This document shows, one piece after another, positions 1 to 5,987 of a DNA stretch of 7,514 nucleotides. Numbering within the stretch: the first letter of the stretch is position 1; each line of letters starts with the position of its first letter. The notes beneath the pieces were generated by a model that worked only from the letters and a program-made list of their open reading frames with translations, was not told where the DNA came from and ran no database searches. Where the stretch lies: contig QHRT01000036.1 of assembly GCA_003220195.1 (NCBI GenBank), positions 1 to 7,514 of the forward strand, in the 5' to 3' direction. Both the position numbers and the translations under genes were made by a program. Source of the DNA: Candidatus Rokuibacteriota bacterium (GTDB taxonomy: Bacteria; Methylomirabilota; Methylomirabilia; Rokubacteriales; CSP1-6).

Positions 1-2
1 CG

Positions 3-581
3 TGTCCGCACTATCTGCTGCTGACCGCGGAGGACATGAGTCGGCTCGGCCCGATCTTGCGCGTGAACCCGCCGGTGCGGTTCGCGGGCCATGCCGAGTC
101 GCTGTGGAAGGGACTGCACGACGGCACGCTCGACATGCTGGCGACGGATCACGCTCCCCACACGCCGGAGGAGAAGACGCAACCGAACATCTGGGACGGG
201 CACTCCGGATTCCCCGGCGTGGAGACGGCGGTGCCGCTGATGCTGAACGAGGTGAACGGGGGACGCATGACCATCGAGCGCTACGTGGAATGGTCGGGGG
301 CGGCGCCGGCGCGCGCCTGGGGGCTCTATCCCCGCAAGGGGAGTCTCCAGATTGGCTCGGACGCGGACATGGTCATCGTCGACATGACGCGCGAGCGCGA
401 GATCCGCGGCGCCGAGCTGCATTCGAAGAGCAAGATCACGCCGTTCGAGGGCATGCGCGTCCGCGGCGTGCCCGTGTGCACGATCGTGCGCGGCCGCGTC
501 GTGTTCCGCGACGGTGAGCTGGTCGGCGAGCCGGGATGGGGCCAGCGGGTCACGCCCCGGCGATTCACCGTGCGGACCTGA
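3..581 (+). CDS. Dihydroorotase/allantoinase-family amidohydrolase, C-terminal part (5' truncated by window edge)
   Basis: Zinc-dependent amidohydrolase that would hydrolyse a cyclic amide or ureide ring in the cytoplasm. The reading frame is already open at the window start, so the N-terminal half, including the first metal-binding HxH motif, is missing. Visible motifs: CPHYLLLT at the extreme 5' end (bases 3-26), whose His is a metal ligand in this family; ATDHAPH (bases 141-161), containing the catalytic Asp; and GFPGVET (207-227), typical of the substrate loop. The C-terminal beta-sandwich ends GWGQRVTP, as in AllB/PyrC-like proteins. DHAPH resembles dihydroorotase more than allantoinase (usually DHSP), but the family contains many enzymes of unknown substrate, so neither pyrC nor allB is assigned. 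The stop lies one base before the next ATG, which implies co-transcription and translational coupling with the dehydrogenase-like gene. The family call is secure; the substrate is unknown. Confidence 0.9.
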   Translation, partial: CPHYLLLTAEDMSRLGPILRVNPPVRFAGHAESLWKGLHDGTLDMLATDHAPHTPEEKTQPNIWDGHSGFPGVETAVPLMLNEVNGGRMTIERYVEWSGAAPARAWGLYPRKGSLQIGSDADMVIVDMTREREIRGAELHSKSKITPFEGMRVRGVPVCTIVRGRVVFRDGELVGEPGWGQRVTPRRFTVRT

Positions 582-582
582 C

Positions 583-1404
583 ATGACGCCCGCCGACGCG
601 ATCATCGCCGAGGTGACGTCGCGGTTCGCCGCGGAGGAGTTTCCCGCCGGCAAGCCGCGCGTCGCGCCGGACCCGCTCATCATCGCTGTCGGCACCATTG
701 CGGACAAGGCCGTGCGGAGCCCGTTGCTCCACGAGCGGCTCGAGGCGGCCGGCATTTGCCCGTCGGGACTGGAAACGTTCCTGGAAGCGTCGGTGCTCCG
801 GTCGCAGGTGCCGTTCTCGCTCGCGCTCGTCCTGAGCCCCTTCAAGCGCGAGGCGGCCCGGGCCTGCGACGACCTGGCGCCGGCCGCGTCGGCGACGACG
901 GTCGTGGACACCGTCGTGAAAACCACCAGGGGGACTGTCGGCGTCAACACGAACTCGTACGCGGCGGGCGCCGCCCTGGAGATGCTCCTCGCGTCGCGGC
1001 ACCCGGGCCGGGTGCTCATCGTCGGCACCGGCGCATCCGCGCGGTCGGTGGCGGTCGCCGTGAGGCGCTCGTTCCCCGGCGCCACGATCGGCATCGCCGG
1101 TCGAACGGCCGCGGGCGCGGCAGCACTGGTGACGGAAATCGGCATCGGCACGGTCGCCCCGGACCTCCGCGAGTTCGCGGGGGATACGGTCGTCAACGCC
1201 ACCACGATCGGCGAGGCCGACGACACGGCAGTACCAGGCGTCGACATCGTGAGCACGTTCGCGCCGGGCGTGCGGTACTTCGACCTGAACAACCGCATGA
1301 GCGCACTGCAGCAGACGGCGCTGGCGCGCGGCTGCCTCGCGATGTCGGGCGTGCTGATGCAGACGGTGACGAACGCGCTGAGAGTCTGGCTGCTGAAGCC
1401 CTGA
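583..1404 (+). CDS. Shikimate dehydrogenase-fold (AroE-like) oxidoreductase with atypical active site
   Basis: A 273-residue protein, the usual length for AroE. The ATG at 583 is chosen because it follows the upstream stop by one base and the residues after it match the family; the frame is open further upstream (to 514) but there overlaps the previous gene. No good ribosome binding site is seen, so coupling is likely. N-terminal substrate domain: a degenerate SKSP-like motif (VRSP, 44-47), the SPFK segment with the conserved Lys88, and NTN at 122-124 where AroE has NTD. Rossmann domain: VLIVGTGASA (144-153) and GRT (173-175) where NADP enzymes usually have NRT, then VVNATTIG (203-210). The C-terminal helix GVLMQTVTNAL sits where AroE has its GMLVAQAAHAF-like helix. 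By eye, several shikimate-binding positions are changed (see findings). True aromatic biosynthesis is therefore doubtful; an NAD(P)-dependent dehydrogenase for another hydroxy or keto acid is more likely. Fold call strong, reaction unknown. Confidence 0.82.
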   Translation: MTPADAIIAEVTSRFAAEEFPAGKPRVAPDPLIIAVGTIADKAVRSPLLHERLEAAGICPSGLETFLEASVLRSQVPFSLALVLSPFKREAARACDDLAPAASATTVVDTVVKTTRGTVGVNTNSYAAGAALEMLLASRHPGRVLIVGTGASARSVAVAVRRSFPGATIGIAGRTAAGAAALVTEIGIGTVAPDLREFAGDTVVNATTIGEADDTAVPGVDIVSTFAPGVRYFDLNNRMSALQQTALARGCLAMSGVLMQTVTNALRVWLLKP

Positions 1405-1480
1405 CGCCGTCGTTTCGGGTGTAGGCGCCGGAATCTGTACGTGAGGGCGGAACGATGAGGATGGGCCGCTGGCGTGTTCC

Positions 1481-1536
1481 GGATCGCGGGAGGGAGGGCT
1501 GAGAACCCGGGCGATCAGATAGCATAGGATCGCGGG
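1481..1536. promoter_or_regulatory. Repeat cluster / candidate operator upstream of the TRAP operon
   Basis: Within the 170-base gap before dctM (1405-1574) the 10-mer GGATCGCGGG occurs twice (1481-1490 and 1527-1536), and its first seven bases occur again at 1568-1574, directly before the TTG start. Between the first two copies lies the inverted element GCGATC (1511-1516). With the second copy it forms GCGATC-N11-GATCGC (1511-1533), whose spacer AGATAGCATAG is the most AT-rich part of the gap. With the first copy it could also form an imperfect stem (1482-1490 with 1506-1516, two-base bulge). A dyad of this size would suit a dimeric regulator or part of a promoter, but no regulator gene is visible and no convincing -35/-10 pair was found. 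The repeats are short and could be chance in GC-rich DNA. Confidence 0.3.
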
Positions 1537-1560
1537 GCGCGGCGGCCCTGCACGGCTCCG

Positions 1561-1570
1561 GGAAGGGGGA
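1561..1570 (+). promoter_or_regulatory. Ribosome binding site fixing the TTG start of dctM
   Basis: The purine run GGAAGGGGGA ends four bases before TTG at 1575. This spacing supports TTG as the start; the next in-frame candidate, GTG at 1596, would lie about 25 bases from this site. No ATG is available near the N-terminus before the first membrane segment. Confidence 0.6.
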
Positions 1571-1574
1571 TCGC

Positions 1575-2858
1575 TTGCTCGGCCTGTCGGTCATCGTGCT
1601 CTTCTGCGCGCTGCTTGCGCTGCGCGTCCCGGTATGCATGTCGATGCTGGTCGCCTCGGCCGCGGTGATCCTGCTGCTCGACGTTCCGCTGCTCGTGATC
1701 CCGCAGTACCTGATCCATGGCCTGTCGAACTTCGAGCTGGTCGCGATCCCGTTCTTCATCCTTGCCGCCGAGATCATGAATAGCGGCGGCCTCACGCGAC
1801 GGATCTTCCGCTTCGGCGAGGTGTGCGTCGGCTGGATCGCGGGCGGCCTCGCGCAGGTGAGTGTCGTGGCCTCGATGATCTTCGCCGGGATCTCAGGCAC
1901 CGCGGTCGCCGACGCGGCCGGCCTCGGGCGACTTCAAGTTACGGCGATGCGGCAGGCCGGCTACGACCCGGGCTTCGCCGCGGCGATCACGATCTCGGCG
2001 AGCCTCATCGGGCCGCTGATCCCGCCGTCGGTCATCGGCATCGTCTACGCGGTCGCGGCCGAGGTCTCGGTCGGCAAGATGCTGCTTGCGGGCGTCGGTC
2101 CGGGGCTGCTGCTCGGCGCGACGCTCATGGTGTTCTGCTATGTCCTCGCGCGCTCGGGGCGCTATCCCTGCCCGGTGCGGCCCTACCCGACGCGCCGCGA
2201 GTTCCTCGCCGCGCTCTGGCAGGGCCTGCCCGCGCTGCTCGCGCCCGCCGTGATCCTGTCGCTCATCATCAGCGGGGTGGCGACGGCCACCGAGGCGGGC
2301 GTGGTCGCGACCTTCTACAGCCTCGCGGTGTCGGTGCTGATCTACCGCGAGCTCACGTGGAAGGGCTTCGCGCAGGTGATCGCGCGCAGCCTCCTCTCGA
2401 GCGGCATGGTGATGTTCCTGATCGCCACCGCGACGCTCATGAGCTGGATCGTGACGCGCGAGCAGGCCGGGCTCCAGGCCGCGGTCTGGTTCGCGGGCCT
2501 CTCGGACCAGAGATGGCTGCAGCTCCTGTGGATCAACATCTTCCTGACCATCGTCGGCACGGTGCTCGAGGGCGTGCCGGCGCTGCTGATCCTCGTCCCG
2601 GTGCTGCTTCCGATCGCCCTCAAGATCGGCGTCGACCCGATCCACTTCGGCATCATCCTGATCTTCAACTTGTTAATCGCCACCGTCTCGCCGCCGATGG
2701 GCGTCGTGCTCTTCGCGGTCGCCAACTTCGCGGGGCTCCCGATGGGCGAGATCGTGCGCGCGCTCCTCCCGTTCTTCGTCCCGCTGGCGGCGACGCTTCT
2801 CCTTATCACCTACGTGCCCGCGCTGACGCTATGGCTGCCCAATCTATTGTTGAAGTGA
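1575..2858 (+). CDS. dctM: TRAP transporter large permease subunit (DctM family)
   Basis: Large inner-membrane subunit of a tripartite ATP-independent periplasmic transporter. It forms the sodium- or proton-coupled channel that takes solute from the binding protein. It has 427 residues, the normal length for DctM, and is almost entirely hydrophobic, with about a dozen membrane segments beginning at residue 3. Family signatures in order: ELVAIPFFILAAEIMNSGG (54-72), the first hairpin region GISGTAVADAAGLG (105-118), IGPLIPPSVIGIVYA (145-159), the second-repeat TATEAGVVATFY (237-248), LEGVPALLILVPVLLPI (331-347) and VSPPMGVVLF (371-380). The two hairpin motifs reflect the internal duplication of the ion-transporter fold. 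The gene uses a TTG start. Its 3' end overlaps dctQ, so the two permease genes are translationally coupled. In many TRAP operons the order is P-Q-M; here M comes first. Substrate cannot be inferred from this subunit. Confidence 0.95.
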   Translation: MLGLSVIVLFCALLALRVPVCMSMLVASAAVILLLDVPLLVIPQYLIHGLSNFELVAIPFFILAAEIMNSGGLTRRIFRFGEVCVGWIAGGLAQVSVVASMIFAGISGTAVADAAGLGRLQVTAMRQAGYDPGFAAAITISASLIGPLIPPSVIGIVYAVAAEVSVGKMLLAGVGPGLLLGATLMVFCYVLARSGRYPCPVRPYPTRREFLAALWQGLPALLAPAVILSLIISGVATATEAGVVATFYSLAVSVLIYRELTWKGFAQVIARSLLSSGMVMFLIATATLMSWIVTREQAGLQAAVWFAGLSDQRWLQLLWINIFLTIVGTVLEGVPALLILVPVLLPIALKIGVDPIHFGIILIFNLLIATVSPPMGVVLFAVANFAGLPMGEIVRALLPFFVPLAATLLLITYVPALTLWLPNLLLK

Positions 2859-3436
2859 ACGGCGCGCGCGCGAGCGAAGGCCCGACGGGCTACGCGCTCG
2901 CCGCGCGCCTCGTGCGCGGGCTCGCCTGGATCCAGCTCGGCGCGGCGGGGCTGCTGCTCGTCGCGGCGACGCTCGTGTACGGCGCGGAGATCGTCATGCG
3001 CACCTTCCTCAACACCAGCTACCCCGACTACTACGAGGTGGTCGGGTTCGCCTTCATCTATATTTTCCTCTTCGGCGCGGCGGCGCTGTACGCGCTCGAC
3101 GAGGACATCGTGATCGGCATGCTCCACGACCTCGCGCCGCCGCGCCTGCGGCGCTGGTGGGTGCTCGCGGTGTACCTGCTCGTCGCCTGCACGATGGCGC
3201 TCGTGCTCGTCTACACCGTGCAGCTGATCGGCCTGCAGCGCAATACGCCGACGCCGCTCTTGCGCGTGCCCGAGGCGATCAAGTGGTACCCGCTCGCCAT
3301 CGCGTCGCTATCGATCATCGCGAGCAGCCTGCTCGAGGCCTGGGGTTGCGTCCTGTGGATCGCCTCCGGTGTGCGGCCGAAGACCTGGCCCGAACCGCTC
3401 CTCGCGCAGCCGCCGGTCGAGGAGGCGATCATCTAG
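2831..3436 (+). CDS. dctQ: TRAP transporter small permease subunit (DctQ family)
   Basis: Four-helix integral membrane partner of DctM, required for assembly and function of the TRAP membrane domain. The 201-residue product shows four hydrophobic segments at about 34-56, 69-88, 109-132 and 152-176, with a charged EDIVIGMLHD stretch (91-100) after the second segment, where DctQ proteins carry their conserved loop. Length is at the upper end for the family. The assigned ATG (2831) overlaps dctM by 28 bases. An in-frame GTG at 2855 overlaps the dctM stop as GTGA and would give 193 residues, losing only a non-membrane N-terminal tail; neither has a clear ribosome binding site, so either could be the real start and coupling to dctM is likely. 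The C-terminal tail after 180 is Pro-rich and presumably cytoplasmic. The next gene, dctP, follows after 90 bases. Confidence 0.9.
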   Translation: MAAQSIVEVNGARASEGPTGYALAARLVRGLAWIQLGAAGLLLVAATLVYGAEIVMRTFLNTSYPDYYEVVGFAFIYIFLFGAAALYALDEDIVIGMLHDLAPPRLRRWWVLAVYLLVACTMALVLVYTVQLIGLQRNTPTPLLRVPEAIKWYPLAIASLSIIASSLLEAWGCVLWIASGVRPKTWPEPLLAQPPVEEAII

Positions 3437-3515
3437 CGCGCGTTCTCGACACCCATCTGCGCGCGGGCCTACTGCACTGGCCGCGCTGCGCAAGGTTTCG
3501 GGCTCCTCTGCACCC

Positions 3516-3522
3516 AAGGAGG
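3516..3522 (+). promoter_or_regulatory. Strong ribosome binding site of dctP
   Basis: AAGGAGG, a near-perfect Shine-Dalgarno sequence, lies four bases before the ATG at 3527. It is the strongest such site in the window and fits the high level of binding protein needed relative to the permeases. CTCCT at 3503-3507 could pair with AGGAG (3517-3521) across a nine-base loop and partly mask the site, but the stem has only five pairs. Confidence 0.8.
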
Positions 3523-3526
3523 CAAC

Positions 3527-4528
3527 ATGTCGAAGCACGTGATCCAGGTCTTCGGTGCCGCGCTGACGGCCGCCGCGCTGGCGCTTCCGGCCCACGCCCA
3601 GGTCCTGCTGCGCCTGGGCAACGACGTCGGTCCCACCACGACCCAGGCCAAGGCCAACGAGCGCTTCGCCGAGGAAGTCGCGAAACGCAAGGTCGGCATC
3701 GAGGTCCGGGTGTTCCACAACAACCAGCTCGGCAACGGCGTGCAGCAGATCCAGAACGTCAAGCTCGGCGTGCAGGAGATGGTGAACACCGGCTACGAGC
3801 TGCTCGAGCCGTTCTCGCAGGACCTGCGCATCGCCGGCACGCCGTTCACGTTCGCCGACCGCGAGCACTTCGAGGCCTGGCTGCGCTCGCCGAACTTCGA
3901 GAAGGTGCAGCAGGAGATCGTCAAAAACGGCAACCAGCGCATCATCAACCTCGGCGAGATCTGGCGCCGCGGACCGTATCGCGTGATGATCTCGACCAAG
4001 CCGATCCGCAACCTGGATGACTTCTCGAAGCTGAAATACCGCGTTCCCGAGTCTGATCTTCAAAAGCGCTTCTGGGGCAAGGGCGGCATGGGCGCGACGC
4101 CGATCGTGCTGCCGCTCGCGGACGTGTACCTGTCGCTGCGCCAGGGCGTGGTCGACGCGATCAGCATGCCGCTCGACCTCGTCGTGCCGATGAAGTTCGC
4201 GGAGGTCGGCAAGTACGTCATCAACAGCTACGACTATCCGCAGTTCGTCGGCGTGATGATCAACGAGCCGAAGTGGCAGTCGCTGACGCCCCCGCAGCGC
4301 AAGGCGATCACCGATTCGCTCGACGAGGCCGGGCGCTTCTACAACGCGGACATCGCGGCCAACGTCGAGGCCTGGAAGCGCGACATCCAGCAGGGGGGCG
4401 CGCAGATCGTCGACATCGACCGCGCGCCGTTCATCAACCGCGCGCGCCAGCTGAATTTACAGTGGCAGAAGGAAGGGTTCTGGCGGCCCGGGCTGCTCGA
4501 CGAGGTGGAAGCCGCGCGCAAGAAGTAG
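3527..4528 (+). CDS. dctP: TRAP transporter substrate-binding protein (DctP family), secreted to the periplasm
   Basis: Periplasmic solute receptor that captures the substrate and delivers it to DctQM. It has 333 residues, normal for the family. Residues 1-24 form a signal peptide: a basic start, a hydrophobic Ala/Leu core and ALPAHA before a likely cleavage ahead of Gln25. The mature part begins with the first strand LLRLGND and continues with FAEEVAKRK, FHNNQLGNGVQQIQNVKLG (63-81) and the hinge and ligand region LKYRVPES (169-176). Arg172 lies where DctP/SiaP proteins place the Arg that salt-bridges the substrate carboxylate, so a carboxylate ligand is likely. PIVLPLADVYLSLRQGVVDA (192-211) matches the usual family block; the following ISMPLD departs from the common GQENP-type sequence. 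The start is fixed by AAGGAGG four bases upstream. It is the last gene of the + strand run and converges on the MmgE/PrpD gene. Exact ligand unknown. Confidence 0.94.
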   Translation: MSKHVIQVFGAALTAAALALPAHAQVLLRLGNDVGPTTTQAKANERFAEEVAKRKVGIEVRVFHNNQLGNGVQQIQNVKLGVQEMVNTGYELLEPFSQDLRIAGTPFTFADREHFEAWLRSPNFEKVQQEIVKNGNQRIINLGEIWRRGPYRVMISTKPIRNLDDFSKLKYRVPESDLQKRFWGKGGMGATPIVLPLADVYLSLRQGVVDAISMPLDLVVPMKFAEVGKYVINSYDYPQFVGVMINEPKWQSLTPPQRKAITDSLDEAGRFYNADIAANVEAWKRDIQQGGAQIVDIDRAPFINRARQLNLQWQKEGFWRPGLLDEVEAARKK

Positions 4529-4566
4529 CGGGAGCGGGCGTGCGACGAAGCAGGTACGGATCGCGG

Positions 4567-5976
4567 TCAGCGGACGAGCTCGAGCAGCGGCGCCATGTCC
4601 TCCGCGTGCTCGAGCGAAGCGACAAACTCGACCGTGCGCTTCGAGCGCGCGGCGCCAATCACCGGCTCGGCGAGCAGCCGGAATTTCTGGACGAGCTCGT
4701 CCCAGCTCGGCGGCCGGCGCGGCGACCACTTGACCTGGTCGATGCGCCGCTCGATAGAGCGGCCACCGCGCAGCCGCAGCGTGATCGAGACCGGCCAGTC
4801 GTGCGGGTAGAGCGCCGACATTGCCGGGTCCTCGGCGATCGTGACGCGACGCCCCAGTTCATGCACTTGATGATCGCGCACGCGCTCTTCCTCGAGCTGT
4901 GCGATCCCGATCCTGCCGTCGTAGAGCGCCACCGCGATGCAATAGGGCAGCGACAGGTAGCAGTCGATGTAGCTCGACTCGGGCGTCGTGTACTTGCCGA
5001 CGAAGTGCGCCGCCTCCTTGTACGTGACGACCTCGACGCGCTCGATCTCGTCTGCGCTCACCGCGTCGCGCGCGACGAGCTCGATGCACAGCTCGACCGG
5101 CCCGATATTGAGCAGCCCGATCGGGTAGGGCTTGTAGGCGAGCTCGAGGCACCGCCACTCGGTGCCGAGGCTCGCGAGCGGGCGCTCGAGGTCCACAGCG
5201 TCGCTCAACAGGCGCAGGGCCGCGTGGTAGCGCGGCGGCTCGCCCTCGAGCGGGCCGGCCGAGAATCCGGCCGCCGCGAGCAGCGCGGCCGACAGGCCCG
5301 CGGCGGCGCCCTGCCCGCCGTGCACGGGCTTGATGCTGTGACCGCGGAACACGTTATCGCCGTTCGAGACCGGCATGATGAAGCCTGAGGCGCCGAGCGC
5401 GTCGGCGATGCCGCTCGCATCGAGCCCGAGCAGACGCGCGGCAGCGACCGCCGCGCCGCTCGTGCCGATCGTCCCGGTCGCCTGGAAGCCCTTCCACCAG
5501 TGCGACGGCTGGATCGCGTGGCAGATGCGCGTGTGCACCTCGTAGGCGAGCATCATCGCGGCGACGAACTGCTGGCCCGACACGCGCCGCGTCTCGACGA
5601 GCGCGAGCGCCGCAGGCAGGATGGTCGCGCCAGGGTGGTTGCGGGCGGTGAGGATGCAGTCGGAGAAGTCGAGCACCTCCGAGGAGGTGCCGTTCACGAA
5701 CGCCGCGAGCAGCGGCGCGCAGCGACGCCCGTAGCCGATCGCGGTCGACGGGCCCGGCATCCCCGCCAGTTGCATGTAGGTCTCGAGGCGGCGATCGCCC
5801 GTATGGCGCGCGAAGCCCGCCGCGCCGAGCATGATCGCGAGGCCATCGAGCAGCGACATGCGCGCGCGCTCGCGCACGGTCGCGGGCAACGCGGCGTACT
5901 CGCCGCGCGCGGCGAACTCCGCGAGCCGCCGCGTCAGCGGCGTCGCCGCGGCAGGAGTCTCAGTCGTCTCAGGCAT
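4567..5976 (-). CDS. MmgE/PrpD family protein (2-methylcitrate dehydratase / cis-aconitate decarboxylase superfamily)
   Basis: A 469-residue protein of usual family length; members dehydrate, decarboxylate or epimerise tricarboxylate-like acids. The ATG at 5976 is 11 bases after the amidase stop. The frame remains open upstream through the amidase, but that part is an Arg/Ala/Gly-rich shadow. Motifs: LLDGLAIMLGAA (42-53), DFSDC (103-107) then NHPG with His114, WWKGFQATGTIG (160-171), GAAVAAARLLGLD (174-186), SIKPVHGGQGAAAGLSAALL (214-233) with Lys216, and YKPYPIG with Lys282. Asp103, His114, Lys216 and Lys282 align by eye with catalytic-site residues of human cis-aconitate decarboxylase (D93, H103, K207, K272), whereas its T97 and H159 correspond here to Cys107 and Gln165. 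Neither prpD nor a cadA-type name is justified. It is probably co-transcribed with the amidase, so its substrate may derive from the amidase product or be transported by the convergent TRAP system. Confidence 0.9.
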   Translation of the reverse strand: MPETTETPAAATPLTRRLAEFAARGEYAALPATVRERARMSLLDGLAIMLGAAGFARHTGDRRLETYMQLAGMPGPSTAIGYGRRCAPLLAAFVNGTSSEVLDFSDCILTARNHPGATILPAALALVETRRVSGQQFVAAMMLAYEVHTRICHAIQPSHWWKGFQATGTIGTSGAAVAAARLLGLDASGIADALGASGFIMPVSNGDNVFRGHSIKPVHGGQGAAAGLSAALLAAAGFSAGPLEGEPPRYHAALRLLSDAVDLERPLASLGTEWRCLELAYKPYPIGLLNIGPVELCIELVARDAVSADEIERVEVVTYKEAAHFVGKYTTPESSYIDCYLSLPYCIAVALYDGRIGIAQLEEERVRDHQVHELGRRVTIAEDPAMSALYPHDWPVSITLRLRGGRSIERRIDQVKWSPRRPPSWDELVQKFRLLAEPVIGAARSKRTVEFVASLEHAEDMAPLLELVR

Positions 5977-5987
5977 GACCGGGACCG

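Noticed and set aside
1516..1530. Possible sigma-70 -10 element (TAGCAT, 1520-1525) before dctM.
   Set aside because: Only four of six consensus bases match and no -35-like hexamer lies at a suitable distance; GC-rich promoters cannot be called from this alone.
1823..2830. The dctQ frame is open for about 1 kb upstream, giving a possible 537-residue protein.
   Set aside because: The upstream part is Arg/Gly-rich and lies over the well-supported dctM gene; only the part from 2831 (or 2855) has membrane helices and DctQ features.
3437..3526. CGCGCG repeats after dctQ as a possible attenuator hairpin.
   Set aside because: The potential stem is only about six pairs of alternating CG with a loop of roughly 17 bases and no T run; such CG runs are common in this composition.
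4529..4566. Possible bidirectional terminator between the convergent dctP and MmgE/PrpD genes.
   Set aside because: The 38-base gap has no GC-rich hairpin followed by a T run in either direction; termination there cannot be shown.
4273..5388. Long + strand open frame spanning the end of dctP and the MmgE/PrpD gene.
   Set aside because: Arg/Ala/Asp-rich composition with no recognisable motif; it is antisense to the MmgE/PrpD gene and is explained by GC-biased codon use.
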